Positions 17,408 through 26,101 of a stretch of DNA of 64,000 bases are shown here, piece after piece. Position 1 is the stretch's first letter. Every line of letters begins with the position of its first letter. The position numbers and the translations under genes were made by a program. The stretch comes from Tabrizicola sp. (GTDB lineage: Bacteria; Pseudomonadota; Alphaproteobacteria; Rhodobacterales; Rhodobacteraceae). Below the pieces are notes generated by a model. The model worked only from the letters and a program-made list of their open reading frames with translations, had not been told where the DNA came from and ran no database searches. The DNA lies in NCBI RefSeq assembly GCF_016793705.1, contig NZ_JAEULO010000035.1, forward strand, positions 1-64,000, given 5' to 3'.

Positions 17408-17881
17408 GTGAAAACCACACAAGGATATTCAGGCATCCAGATTGCCTTGCACTGGCTGATCGCCGTGCTGATCTTGGCAGCCTGGCTTTCAGGAGAGGGC
17501 GCGGAAGAGGCGATGGAAGCCGCCGAAAACGGCGGCGTCTTGGGCTTTGTGCCGCATGTGGCCTTTGGGCTTGCGATCCTGTTGCTGGTCGTCGTGCGGA
17601 TCCTGGTGCGACTGTCGCGCGGGGCTCCCACAGCGCCCGGCACGCCGGGCAGCCTTTCGGTCATGGCGGCCGACTGGGGGCACCGTCTGATCTATCTCTT
17701 GATGGTCGCGGTGCCGCTGGGCGGGGCCAGCGTGTTCTTCCTGGGCCTCGAGGTGGGGGAAATCCACAGCCTTGCGGCCAATATCCTGATGCTTGTGGTC
17801 CTGGGCCATGCGTTGATGGCGCTTTACCACCAGTATGTGCTGAAGGACGGGCTCCTGCGCCGGATGATGCGGGCCGAGTGA
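17408..17881 (+). CDS. Cytochrome b561 family protein
   Basis: 157 residues starting with GTG at 17408 after a strong GGAGG (17398-17402). Four helices, with haem-type histidines in each half: IALHWLIAVLILAAW, PHVAFGLAILLLVVVRI, WGHRLIYLLMVAVPLGG and LGHALMALYHQYVLKDG. This is the di-haem b561 (CybB) type of inner-membrane electron carrier. The loop EGAEEAMEAAENGG between helices 1 and 2 is acidic. It ends just before a bidirectional terminator. The redox partner is unknown. Confidence 0.9.
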   Translation: MKTTQGYSGIQIALHWLIAVLILAAWLSGEGAEEAMEAAENGGVLGFVPHVAFGLAILLLVVVRILVRLSRGAPTAPGTPGSLSVMAADWGHRLIYLLMVAVPLGGASVFFLGLEVGEIHSLAANILMLVVLGHALMALYHQYVLKDGLLRRMMRAE

Positions 17882-17884
17882 ACG

Positions 17885-17914
17885 AAAAAGGCCGCGCCCT
17901 GGGCGCGGCCTTTT
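17885..17914. terminator. Bidirectional Rho-independent terminator
   Basis: A 9-bp GC stem (GGCCGCGCC / GGCGCGGCC) with a 3-base loop is flanked by A5 on the left and T4 on the right, so it can end transcription of the b561 gene from the left and of sat-cysC from the right (stop 16 bases away). Confidence 0.88.
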
Positions 17915-17929
17915 CCTCAAGATCGGCGA

Positions 17930-19636
17930 TCAGGCCCGGATCAGGCCCATCTGTTCCAGCTTCAGCAGCACCTGATGCGCGCAGTGGTCGACATCGACAT
18001 TCTCGGTGTCCACCACCAGCTCGGCGGCAGTCGGCGCCTCGTAGGGGTCGGAAATCCCGGTGAATTCCTTGATCTTGCCTTCCCGGGCGAGCTTGTAGAG
18101 CCCCTTGCGGTCGCGGCGTTCGCATTCCTCGATCGAGGTGGCGACATGGACTTCAACGAAGGCCCCGAACGCCTCGATCATCTCGCGGACGGCGCGGCGG
18201 GTCGCGGTATAGGGCGCGATCGGCGCACAGATCGCGATGCCGCCGTTCTTGGTGATTTCCGAGGCGACATAGCCGATCCGCTTGATGTTCAGATCGCGGT
18301 GTTCCTTGGAGAACCCCAGTTCCGACGACAGGTGTTTCCGCACCACGTCACCGTCCAGAAGCGTGACCGGGCGCCCGCCCATCTCCATCAGCTTGACCAT
18401 CAGCGCGTTGGCGATGGTGGATTTGCCGCTGCCGGAAAGGCCGGTGAAGAAGACGGTAAAGCCCTGCTTCGACCGCGCGGGGCTGGTCTTGCGGAGTTCG
18501 GTCACCACCTCGGGGAAGGAGAACCATTCCGGGATGTCCAGCCCTTCGCGCAGGCGGCGGCGAAGCTCGGTGCCCGAGATGTCGAGGACGGTCGAGCCTT
18601 CCGGGATCTCGTTCGCCGGGTAGTACTGGGCCTTCTCCTGCACATAGACCATGTGCTTGAAGTCGACCATTTCGATGCCGATTTCCGCCGCGTGCTGGGC
18701 GAAAAGCTCCTGCGCGGCGTAGGGGTCGTAGAAATCCTTGCCTGCGCTGTTCTTGCCCGGACCGGCGTGGTCGCGGCCGACGATCATGTGGGTGCAGCCG
18801 TGGTTCTTGCGGATGATGCCGTGCCAGACAGCCTCACGCGGGCCCGCCATGCGCATGGCGAGGTTGAGGAGCGACAGGGCCGTGGTCTGGGCCGGGTACT
18901 TGTCCAGCACCGCCTCATAGCAGCGGACGCGGGTGAAGTGGTCGACATCGCCCGGCTTGGTCATGCCGACGACCGGGTGGATCAGGAGGTTCGCTTCCGC
19001 CTCACGCGCGGCGCGGAAGGTCAGTTCCTGATGCGCGCGGTGCAGCGGGTTGCGGGTCTGGAAAGCCACGACCTTGCGCCAGCCGAGCTTGCGGAAAAGC
19101 GCGCGAAGCTCGTTCGGCGTGTCGCGGCGGGCCTTGAAGTCGTAGTGCACCGGCTGCTGGATGCCGGTCACCGGGCCGCCGAGGTAGACCTTGCCGGCCG
19201 TATTGTGCAGGTAGTTGACCGCCGGATGGGCAAGGTCATCGGCGCCAAAGACCTTCTCGGCCTCATTCGCCTTGTTCGGCACCCATTTGTCGGAGATCGA
19301 CAGAATGGCGAGGATCACCCCTTCCTGGTCGCGCAGGGCGATGTCCTGGCCGGGTTCGACCTTGTCGGCGAAGGCCTCGGACACGTCCAGTGTGATCGGG
19401 ATCGGGAACAGCGCGCCGCTTGCCAGGCGCATGTTTTCCACCACGCCCTCGTAATCCGCCTGCCCCATGAAGCCCTTGAGCGGGTTGAACCCGCCGTTCA
19501 TCAGCAGTTCCAGGTCGCAGATCTGCCGGGGCGTCAGGTCCCAGGAGGGGAGCTGCCCGGCCTCAATTTTCAGCTTCTGGGCAGAGTCGTATGAGACGTA
19601 AAGCTCCGGGATCGGGGCATGGTTCGCAAGGGACAT
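17930..19636 (-). CDS. Bifunctional sulfate adenylyltransferase/adenylylsulfate kinase
   Basis: A 568-residue Sat-CysC fusion. The N-terminal ATP sulfurylase (1-385) has QTRNPLHRAH (193-202) and VGRDHAGPG (287-295), the substrate and ATP motifs. The C-terminal APS kinase (from about 390) has the P-loop GLSGSGKST (399-407) and DGD (428-430), followed by ISDPYEAP. It makes APS from sulfate and ATP and phosphorylates it to PAPS for sulfate assimilation. The two-domain form is common in Rhodobacterales. No other sulfate genes are adjacent. Confidence 0.96.
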   Translation of the reverse strand: MSLANHAPIPELYVSYDSAQKLKIEAGQLPSWDLTPRQICDLELLMNGGFNPLKGFMGQADYEGVVENMRLASGALFPIPITLDVSEAFADKVEPGQDIALRDQEGVILAILSISDKWVPNKANEAEKVFGADDLAHPAVNYLHNTAGKVYLGGPVTGIQQPVHYDFKARRDTPNELRALFRKLGWRKVVAFQTRNPLHRAHQELTFRAAREAEANLLIHPVVGMTKPGDVDHFTRVRCYEAVLDKYPAQTTALSLLNLAMRMAGPREAVWHGIIRKNHGCTHMIVGRDHAGPGKNSAGKDFYDPYAAQELFAQHAAEIGIEMVDFKHMVYVQEKAQYYPANEIPEGSTVLDISGTELRRRLREGLDIPEWFSFPEVVTELRKTSPARSKQGFTVFFTGLSGSGKSTIANALMVKLMEMGGRPVTLLDGDVVRKHLSSELGFSKEHRDLNIKRIGYVASEITKNGGIAICAPIAPYTATRRAVREMIEAFGAFVEVHVATSIEECERRDRKGLYKLAREGKIKEFTGISDPYEAPTAAELVVDTENVDVDHCAHQVLLKLEQMGLIRA

Positions 19637-19863
19637 CGGTTCAACCTTTCTGCGCGGTCAGGGCCGCATTTGCGCGGGTCCGTAGCGCGGGAAAGGGGCC
19701 GAATTCAAGCGAATGCGGGGATTTCGCACTAGAAAAGGCGGAAATGCCGTTGGAAATGGCCCCGAAAGGCAACGGTTCTGCGCTGCAGCGTCAGGCGGGG
19801 CGGATTTCCCATGGAACCGGGACAAGAACGGAAACCAAGGAACGCTGTTCCGTCTGGGCGGGG

Positions 19864-20238
19864 CTAGACCGGCAGAAGCCGGGCCACGATCAGGCCGGAA
19901 AGCGGCAGATAGATCGTCTCGGACAGGATCCCGGCGATGGCTTCCTGCCAGCTGTAATCCGGGCCAAGGGCCTGGCCGACCTCGCCCAGGACGAACATCC
20001 CCCACCAGAGCAGGACGTAAAGCGCCCACTGCGGCCCAAGCGCCTCGCGGCCGACAAGCCAGATGCCGGTGAAGGCGATGGCGGTACCGATTTTCGAGAC
20101 CGCGACGCCGGCCAGAAAAGCAGTGGGGTCATCGCCGGGCGGCTGCAGGCCGGTGAACCGCGAGAAGATGCCGTAGCTGATGATGGGCACGACGAAGAGA
20201 GCGAGAAAGACCAGGGAGGTGGTAAGGGCGAAACGCAT
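19864..20238 (-). CDS. Hypothetical four-helix membrane protein
   Basis: 124 residues with about four hydrophobic helices (FALTTSLVFLALFVVPIISY near residue 3; FLAGVAVSKIGTAIAFTGIW near 41; YVLLWWGMFVLGEVGQAL near 74; LPLSGLIVARLLPV at the end). I do not recognise a family with confidence. It lies alone between sat-cysC and a divergent gene pair; codon use is normal for the window, so it is probably a native inner-membrane protein of unknown role. Confidence 0.65.
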   Translation of the reverse strand: MRFALTTSLVFLALFVVPIISYGIFSRFTGLQPPGDDPTAFLAGVAVSKIGTAIAFTGIWLVGREALGPQWALYVLLWWGMFVLGEVGQALGPDYSWQEAIAGILSETIYLPLSGLIVARLLPV

Positions 20239-20445
20239 GGCTGGACCCCTTGGCTGCAGAAAGCCCAGTCTGCCCGGTCATGCCCGGGTTCGCCTTGCGA
20301 TGTGTCAATGCCACTGCCGGAAGGTCACTCTGGATTTGGCACGGGCGACATGGGTCACCCCCCACCGCAGTGGAACCGACCCGGCCTTGTGGCGGCTCGG
20401 AGGCCATGGAAAGATGAGTCCATTCACATCTGAACGGTTGCCACG

Positions 20446-20973
20446 ATGCGCGTCCTGTTCCTTTCTGTGCTTTTGGCGGCCCCAGCGGCGGCTGATGTTG
20501 ACTTCGACAAGGACGCCCGTGAAGACCTTGCGCTGATTTCCACATGTTTTGATGCGGCAGAGACCTCGGAGGCCGCGCAGGGCTGCGTAAACCTGACCTA
20601 TGAGGGCTGCTTGGGGAGGATGGGGAGAGAACCGATCCATCCAGATCAAGCGGGATGCAATCGGCGGGAGCTGGCCCTATGGGATCATCTCCTGTCAATT
20701 CAGGAAAGGAACCTCGAGGCATGGTCCGTGCTGAAGGACAACGAAATCGCCCAGAAAGCTGAACGCTCCCCGTTTGCCCATCAGACTTTTCTGAAGGCTC
20801 AAGAGAACTGGGCGAAGTACCGCGTTGCTCAGTGTGTGTTTGACGTACAGCAGGTTGCCGGGGGCACGGCCGCGATCACCGTTGGACCGCATTGCGAAAT
20901 GGACCTTGTGGTAGAACGAATGTTCGCGCTTCGTGCATTCCTGCGCGAGATCAAAATCGAGAGTCAGCCATGA
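20446..20973 (+). CDS. LprI-like (DUF1311) exported protein, copy 1
   Basis: 175 residues with a short signal peptide (MRVLFLSVLLAAPAAADVDF). The C-terminal part FLKAQENWAKYRVAQCVFDV, then the GGTAAITVGPHCEMDLVVERMFALR stretch, resembles the DUF1311/LprI domain (LxxAQxxWxxYRdaxC ... R). Several Cys suggest periplasmic disulfides. LprI of mycobacteria is a lysozyme inhibitor, but the role does not transfer safely. Its stop overlaps the start of a paralogue. GC content is lower than that of its neighbours. Confidence 0.75.
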   Translation: MRVLFLSVLLAAPAAADVDFDKDAREDLALISTCFDAAETSEAAQGCVNLTYEGCLGRMGREPIHPDQAGCNRRELALWDHLLSIQERNLEAWSVLKDNEIAQKAERSPFAHQTFLKAQENWAKYRVAQCVFDVQQVAGGTAAITVGPHCEMDLVVERMFALRAFLREIKIESQP

Positions 20974-21545
20974 AAGCGCTTATGCTTCTTGTTCTGGCTT
21001 CTTTGGCGTCCCCCGTTCACGCAGATGACTACGAGGATTGGGCGCGCGACTTCATTGTAATCCGGGAGCGGACTGAGAGCTGCATAGACGCAGCAACCAG
21101 CCACAGTGAGGCGGTATCATGCGCAGGGAAAGCAACGCGGGAATGCTTGGGTGAAATTGGCGAATGGCCCTACCCGGAACCGCGGAACTGCTTTCCACGC
21201 CGAAGCGCCTGGGAGTCGTTGCATCAGGCCGAACTGATGTTGCAACTGCGTGCGGCTGACTTGCTGGACCAGGAACGCTTTGAAATGGACTTGGTCACGA
21301 CCGTCGGCATGATGCGAGCTGCTGTCGAGGCCGAGCTTGCATGGTCAGATTACGCCTTGAGCAGTTGCAGCGTGGAAGGCCTCGTGGTGGCCGAGTTAAG
21401 CTACGCCGAACGTCGAATGTTGCCGCTGACTTACTGCATGGATCGGATGTACGCGGAACGCATCTTCTATCTCAGGAGCGAACGGAACTGGTTGCATAGC
21501 TACCGCAATCGTTTGAAGGATCAGGTTACGCCAGATAAGCCCTGA
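20970..21545 (+). CDS. LprI-like (DUF1311) exported protein, copy 2
   Basis: 191 residues from the ATG at 20970, which overlaps the previous stop (ATGA) and begins a clear signal peptide ([18 protein letters not shown]). The layout repeats that of copy 1: an acidic first helix ([20 protein letters not shown]), a CxG.Ax.ECLG segment ([17 protein letters not shown]) parallel to CVNLTYEGCLGRMG, and a C-terminal [15 protein letters not shown] ending in YAERIFYLR. The two look like a tandem duplication that has diverged. The last 20 bases overlap the convergent rppH end. Role unknown. Confidence 0.75.
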   Translation: MKALMLLVLASLASPVHADDYEDWARDFIVIRERTESCIDAATSHSEAVSCAGKATRECLGEIGEWPYPEPRNCFPRRSAWESLHQAELMLQLRAADLLDQERFEMDLVTTVGMMRAAVEAELAWSDYALSSCSVEGLVVAELSYAERRMLPLTYCMDRMYAERIFYLRSERNWLHSYRNRLKDQVTPDKP

Positions 21546-22005
21546 AACTCCGAATGACCTCGTCGTAGACGGCGCGTTTGAAGGGGACGATGCTTGCGGC
21601 CATCTCGTCGGCCAGAATCCAGCGCCACTGCGCGAATTCGGGGTGGTCGGTGGCGATCCTGATGTCGCTGTCCTGCCCCTTGAAGCGGAACAGGAACCAT
21701 TTCTGTTTCTGGCCCCGGTACTTGCCGCCCCAGACCTTGCCCAGAAGCTCGGGCGGCAGGTCGTAGGTCACCCAGCCATGCGTCTTGCCGACGAACTCAA
21801 CCAGGTCACGCGTGACCCCCGTCTCTTCCCAAAGCTCGCGATAGGCGGCCTCGCGCGGCTTTTCGCCGTCATCGATTCCGCCCTGCGGCATCTGCCAGGC
21901 GGGTGAGGGGCTGTCGATCCGCTGCCCGGCAAAGACCAGACCGCGGGCGTCGATCAGGACGACGCCCACGCAGGGCCGGTAAGGCAGGTCATTCGGGTCA
22001 GTCAT
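21526..22005 (-). CDS. rppH: RNA pyrophosphohydrolase RppH
   Basis: 159 residues with the complete Nudix box at 42-64 ([16 protein letters not shown], then LWEETGV). [20 protein letters not shown] at the start and the [13 protein letters not shown] / FAQWRWI stretch at the end are RppH features. It removes pyrophosphate from 5'-triphosphorylated mRNA and so starts RNA decay. It is downstream of ctpA and may be co-transcribed with it (15-base gap). Confidence 0.95.
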   Translation of the reverse strand: MTDPNDLPYRPCVGVVLIDARGLVFAGQRIDSPSPAWQMPQGGIDDGEKPREAAYRELWEETGVTRDLVEFVGKTHGWVTYDLPPELLGKVWGGKYRGQKQKWFLFRFKGQDSDIRIATDHPEFAQWRWILADEMAASIVPFKRAVYDEVIRSFRAYLA

Positions 22006-22020
22006 CGGCCGCCCGGCTGC

Positions 22021-23370
22021 TTACGGTGCGGCAGGGGCGATTGCGGTGAGCCCCTTGATGATGTCGACGGCATAGGCAAGCTGGTAATCCTCGTCCCGGA
22101 GCTTGGCAGCTTCCTCGGCCCGGGCGAGTTCCTCCTCGTAGAGCCGCTTTTCCTCATCCGTCATCGAGTCGTTGCTGATCGCACCGCGCAGATCGGCCTC
22201 GGACTGTTCACGCAGCGCAGCGCTCTTCTCTTCCTCGGTTGCGTTTGGATCGACGGGCGGGCGCTCGGGCTGGTTCACCACGATGTCGGGCGAGATGCCG
22301 AGCGCCTGGATCGAACGGCCCGAGGGCGTGTAATAGCGCGCCGTGGTCAGGCGCATGGCGCCGTCGCCCCGAAGCGGGATCAGCGTCTGGACCGAGCCCT
22401 TGCCGAAGCTCTTGGTCCCGACGACGACAGCGCGGCGGTGATCCTGCAGCGCCCCCGCGACGATTTCCGAGGCCGAAGCCGAGCCGCCGTTGATCAGAAG
22501 GACGATCGGCTTGCCATAGATCACGTCGCCCGGCTGGGCATTGTAGCGTTCGCCGCTGCCGGCAACGCGACCCCGGGTCGAGACGATCTCGCCCTTGTCG
22601 AGGAAGGCGTCCGATACCGAGATCGCCTCGTTCAGAAGCCCGCCGGGGTTGTTGCGCAGGTCGATGACCACACCATCAAGGTTTTCGGCACCGCCCAGTT
22701 CCTCGATCCCCTTGTTCAACGCCTCGATCATGCCCGAGGTCGTCTGGTCGTTGAACGTGGTGATCCGCAGAACGGCGGTGTTGCCCACGACCCGGCCCCG
22801 AACGGCGACAAGCTTGATCGTGTCGCGGATGATCGAGACGTCGAAGGGTTCCGGCGTGCCTTCGCGGACGATGGTGATGATGATTTCGGATCCGATCGGG
22901 CCGCGCATCTTTTCGACCGCCTCGTCAAGGATCAAGCCCAGAAGCGGCTCGCCGTTGACATGGGTGATGAAGTCGCCTGCCTGGATCCCGGCCTTGGCGG
23001 CGGGGGTGCCATCCATTGGCGAGATGACCTTGATGAAGCCCTCTTCCTGGGTCACTTCGATCCCGAGGCCGCCGAATTCGCCCTTGGTCTGGACCTGCAT
23101 GTCCTCGAAGTCCTTGGCGGACAGATAGGACGAATGCGGGTCAAGCGAGGTGAGCATGCCGTTGATCGCGGCAGTCACCAGTTCGTCGGTCGGAACCTCT
23201 TCGACATACTGGGCGCGGACGCGTTCGAAGATGTCGCCGAACAGGTCCAGCTGTTCGTAGACCGAGCTGTCCTGTACCGATTCCTGGGCGACGAGTGGTC
23301 CCGCGACCTGCGTGGTCAAAACGGCCCCCGCGACGGTCCCGGCCAGCGCGGCCATCACTTGCTTCTTCAT
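22021..23370 (-). CDS. ctpA: Carboxy-terminal processing protease CtpA (S41)
   Basis: 449 residues from the ATG at 23370, which starts a signal/anchor (MKKQVMAALAGTVAGAVLTT). A PDZ domain at about 98-165 carries GLGIEVTQEEGFIKVISPMD, and the S41 protease follows with the catalytic Ser299 (NGGSASASEI) and Lys324 (SFGKGS). The C-terminus has a charged helical stretch (NATEEEKSAALREQSEADL) seen in alphaproteobacterial CtpA. It cleaves periplasmic proteins at their C-termini and in related species controls murein hydrolases, consistent with the EnvC-type gene next door. Confidence 0.95.
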   Translation of the reverse strand: MKKQVMAALAGTVAGAVLTTQVAGPLVAQESVQDSSVYEQLDLFGDIFERVRAQYVEEVPTDELVTAAINGMLTSLDPHSSYLSAKDFEDMQVQTKGEFGGLGIEVTQEEGFIKVISPMDGTPAAKAGIQAGDFITHVNGEPLLGLILDEAVEKMRGPIGSEIIITIVREGTPEPFDVSIIRDTIKLVAVRGRVVGNTAVLRITTFNDQTTSGMIEALNKGIEELGGAENLDGVVIDLRNNPGGLLNEAISVSDAFLDKGEIVSTRGRVAGSGERYNAQPGDVIYGKPIVLLINGGSASASEIVAGALQDHRRAVVVGTKSFGKGSVQTLIPLRGDGAMRLTTARYYTPSGRSIQALGISPDIVVNQPERPPVDPNATEEEKSAALREQSEADLRGAISNDSMTDEEKRLYEEELARAEEAAKLRDEDYQLAYAVDIIKGLTAIAPAAP

Positions 23371-23375
23371 CCTCG

Positions 23376-24491
23376 TCAGTCTCCTGTACGGGCCAGGCCT
23401 GCGAACCACTGCATCGGGTCCACGGGCAATGCGCCTTGTCTGAGTTCCATATAAAGCGTTTCCGTATCGCGCCCACCAGACCGATCTGGTGCCTGCGCCA
23501 TGAATTCCGCCGTTGCCGCCTCGGGGCCGCCCATCAGCCCAAGGGGGGCATCGCCGGCGACGACCTCTCCCACTTCGCCATACAGGATATCCATGCCGGC
23601 GAGCACAAGAAGATAGCCGTCGCCCGGTTCAAGGATCATCACATTTCCGTAGTCAAGGAGCGGCCCCCGGTAACGGATGGTCGCGGGCCACGGCGCGGTG
23701 ACAAGGGCGCGGGCCTGCGTGGCCAGGGTCACGCCAGGCCGGCGGGTTCCGGCCGCGTCGGGTTCTCCTGGAAGGCGCAGGACGGTTCCCAGCACCGGTA
23801 GCGGCAGCTTTCCAAGTTGGTCGGCAAAGGACGTACCACTTTCGGCGTCGGGCGAAAGGCCAGCCGCGAAGGCATCCAGCGTGTCGGCGCTGTCTAGAAG
23901 GCCCTTAAGGACTTCGGGGTCTTCCGTGAAACGACGAGGCAGGTCGGTACGGTCTGAAATCGCCTTCGACAGTTCCGTGCGCGCGAGTTGTGCCGTTACC
24001 AGACCCTTTTCCAGCACCGCGCCTGCCGAGAGCTGGAGGGCCCGAAGCTCGGACAGTTCCAGGAGTTCGGCCTTGAGGGCCGAGGCTTCGGACACGAGCG
24101 CCGGGGTCACATCCGCAAGGATCATGCCCGACCGTGCGGTTCCAAGCGCACCCTCGGGATGCAGAAGCAGGAGCGGTCCCGGGTTGGCCTCCATCGTGGC
24201 CAGCACGCCAAGCAGGCGGCCGATCCCGTCTCGCTTGGACTCGAACTGGCGCGTGAGGGCCGTCTCGCGCAGGGCGGCCTCACGCAGTGCGCCCCGCAGG
24301 GCGGAGAGGCCCTGCTCATAGGCGCGGATCGTCTGCGACAGGGCCGAGACCCGATCCCGTGCCTCGGTCGCGGCCTCAAGGGCTGCGACGGCGCTCTGCA
24401 GCTCGGCCGAAGCCTTCGCTGCCTGTTCTGCCACGGTTTCGGCCGCGACCGGACCCGACAGGATAAGCGCAAGGAGGGCGGCGCGGATCAT
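23376..24491 (-). CDS. Murein hydrolase activator, EnvC family
   Basis: 371 residues from the ATG at 24491, overlapping the gpmI stop (ATGA) and giving a clean signal peptide (MIRAALLALILSGPVAAE). Residues about 20-240 are coiled coil (TVAEQAAKASAELQSAVAAL and following), then a C-terminal LytM-like domain (RYRGPLLDYGNVMILEPGDG). Of the usual LytM zinc ligands, the HxxxD and HxH histidines are absent, so it is probably not a peptidase but an EnvC-type activator of amidases at the division site. The position between gpmI and ctpA is the usual one in alphaproteobacteria. Confidence 0.85.
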   Translation of the reverse strand: MIRAALLALILSGPVAAETVAEQAAKASAELQSAVAALEAATEARDRVSALSQTIRAYEQGLSALRGALREAALRETALTRQFESKRDGIGRLLGVLATMEANPGPLLLLHPEGALGTARSGMILADVTPALVSEASALKAELLELSELRALQLSAGAVLEKGLVTAQLARTELSKAISDRTDLPRRFTEDPEVLKGLLDSADTLDAFAAGLSPDAESGTSFADQLGKLPLPVLGTVLRLPGEPDAAGTRRPGVTLATQARALVTAPWPATIRYRGPLLDYGNVMILEPGDGYLLVLAGMDILYGEVGEVVAGDAPLGLMGGPEAATAEFMAQAPDRSGGRDTETLYMELRQGALPVDPMQWFAGLARTGD

Positions 24492-26005
24492 GCGATAAGC
24501 GAGGTCCCGGTCATTTCCGCCGGTTGCGGCAGGCCCATGAGCTGCAGGATCGTGGGAGCAAGATCGGCGAGTCTTCCGCTGCGCAGGTTTGCCCCCTTGG
24601 GGCCGCCGACCAGGATCACCGGAACCGGGTTGGTCGTGTGCGCGGTATGCGGGCCGCCGGTGACGGGATCGACCATGACTTCGCAATTGCCGTGGTCAGC
24701 CGTGACGATCATCGCACCGCCCCGGGCCTCCAGCGCCTTCAGCGCGCGGCCAAGGCCCCGGTCCACCGCCTCGCAGGCCTTGATCGCGGCTGGAAGGCTG
24801 CCGGTATGGCCGACCATGTCGGGGTTGGCGTAGTTGACCACGATCAGGTCATAGCCCTTTTCGATCGCCTCGACGAAGCGGTCAGAGACCTCATCCGCGC
24901 TCATCTCGGGCTGCAGGTCATAGGTCGCGACCTTGGGTGAAGGCGGCATGGCGCGGTCTTCGCCCGGATAGGGCACCTCGCGGCCGCCGTTCAGGAAGAA
25001 GGTGACATGGGGGTATTTCTCGGTCTCGGCCAGGCGGAACTGGGTCAGGCCGTGCGAGGCTACCCATTCGCCCAGCGTGTTGACCAGCACCCGCTTTGGG
25101 AAGGCCGTGCCCATATAGGCGTTATGGGCGTCGGAATATTCGACCATGCCAAGCATCGCCGACCAGTGCGGCCGCGCCCCGGCATCGAAAGCCGTGAAGC
25201 CGGGGTCGCCGAGCGCCGCGAGAATCTCGCGCGCACGGTCGGCGCGGAAATTGAGGCAGAAGAGCCCGTCGCCGTCTTTCATGCCCTGATAGCCCGCAAT
25301 CACCGAAGGCGCGAGGAATTCATCCGTCTCGCCCTTGGCATAGGAATGGGTCACGGCGCTTGCCGCATCCGGGGCGATCTCGCCCGAGGCGCGGACCATG
25401 GCGGCAAAGGCACGCTCGACCCGGTCCCAGCGGTTGTCGCGGTCCATCGCCCAGTAACGGCCGCAGACCGTGGCGATCCGGGCGCCTTCCGGCATGGCGG
25501 CGGCCAGTTGCGCGACGAAGCCCGCCGCCGAGGAGGGGGCCACATCCCGGCCATCGGTGATCGCATGCAGCGCGACCGGAACCCCAAGCGCGGTGAGCGC
25601 GGTGCAAGCGGCGATGACGTGGCTGATATGGCCATGCACGCCCCCGTCAGAGACGACGCCCAACAGATGGGCCGTGCCGCCCTTGGCCTTCACCTTCGCG
25701 GCAAAGTCGAGAATGGCGGGGTTCTGGGCGAAGCTGCCATCTTCGACCGCAAGGTCGATGGCGCCGAGGTCCATCGCCACGACGCGGCCCGCGCCGATGT
25801 TGGTGTGGCCGACCTCGGAATTGCCCATCTGTCCGCGCGGCAGGCCCACGTCCGGCCCGAAGGTCGTCAGGGTGGCATGAGGGCAATTGGCCCAGAGCCG
25901 GTTGAAGTTCGGCACATTGGCCTGCGCCGGGGCCGAGGTCGCCGGGTCCGGACCGATGCCCCAGCCGTCAAGGATGCATAGGACGACGGGTTTCGGGGCG
26001 GGCAT
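24488..26005 (-). CDS. gpmI: 2,3-bisphosphoglycerate-independent phosphoglycerate mutase
   Basis: 505 residues from the ATG at 26005. The metal Asp13 (LDGWGIG) and the catalytic Ser63 in GQMGNSEVGHTNIGAG are in place, with VSDGGVHGH, NFRADRAREI and TADHGNCEVM further on. It interconverts 3- and 2-phosphoglycerate in glycolysis using two Mn ions and no cofactor. It overlaps the EnvC-type gene downstream. The frame extends upstream of 26005, but the start chosen matches the family N-terminus (KPVVLCILDGWG). Confidence 0.97.
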   Translation of the reverse strand: MPAPKPVVLCILDGWGIGPDPATSAPAQANVPNFNRLWANCPHATLTTFGPDVGLPRGQMGNSEVGHTNIGAGRVVAMDLGAIDLAVEDGSFAQNPAILDFAAKVKAKGGTAHLLGVVSDGGVHGHISHVIAACTALTALGVPVALHAITDGRDVAPSSAAGFVAQLAAAMPEGARIATVCGRYWAMDRDNRWDRVERAFAAMVRASGEIAPDAASAVTHSYAKGETDEFLAPSVIAGYQGMKDGDGLFCLNFRADRAREILAALGDPGFTAFDAGARPHWSAMLGMVEYSDAHNAYMGTAFPKRVLVNTLGEWVASHGLTQFRLAETEKYPHVTFFLNGGREVPYPGEDRAMPPSPKVATYDLQPEMSADEVSDRFVEAIEKGYDLIVVNYANPDMVGHTGSLPAAIKACEAVDRGLGRALKALEARGGAMIVTADHGNCEVMVDPVTGGPHTAHTTNPVPVILVGGPKGANLRSGRLADLAPTILQLMGLPQPAEMTGTSLIA

Positions 26006-26101
26006 GGGCGGGCTCCTGTCTTCTGTTGGCAGGGTTTTACGCGCAGGAGAGGGGCGGGGCAACCAGTGCGCTTTGCTGCCGGGATCACGCGTTCCTGGGC
26101 G

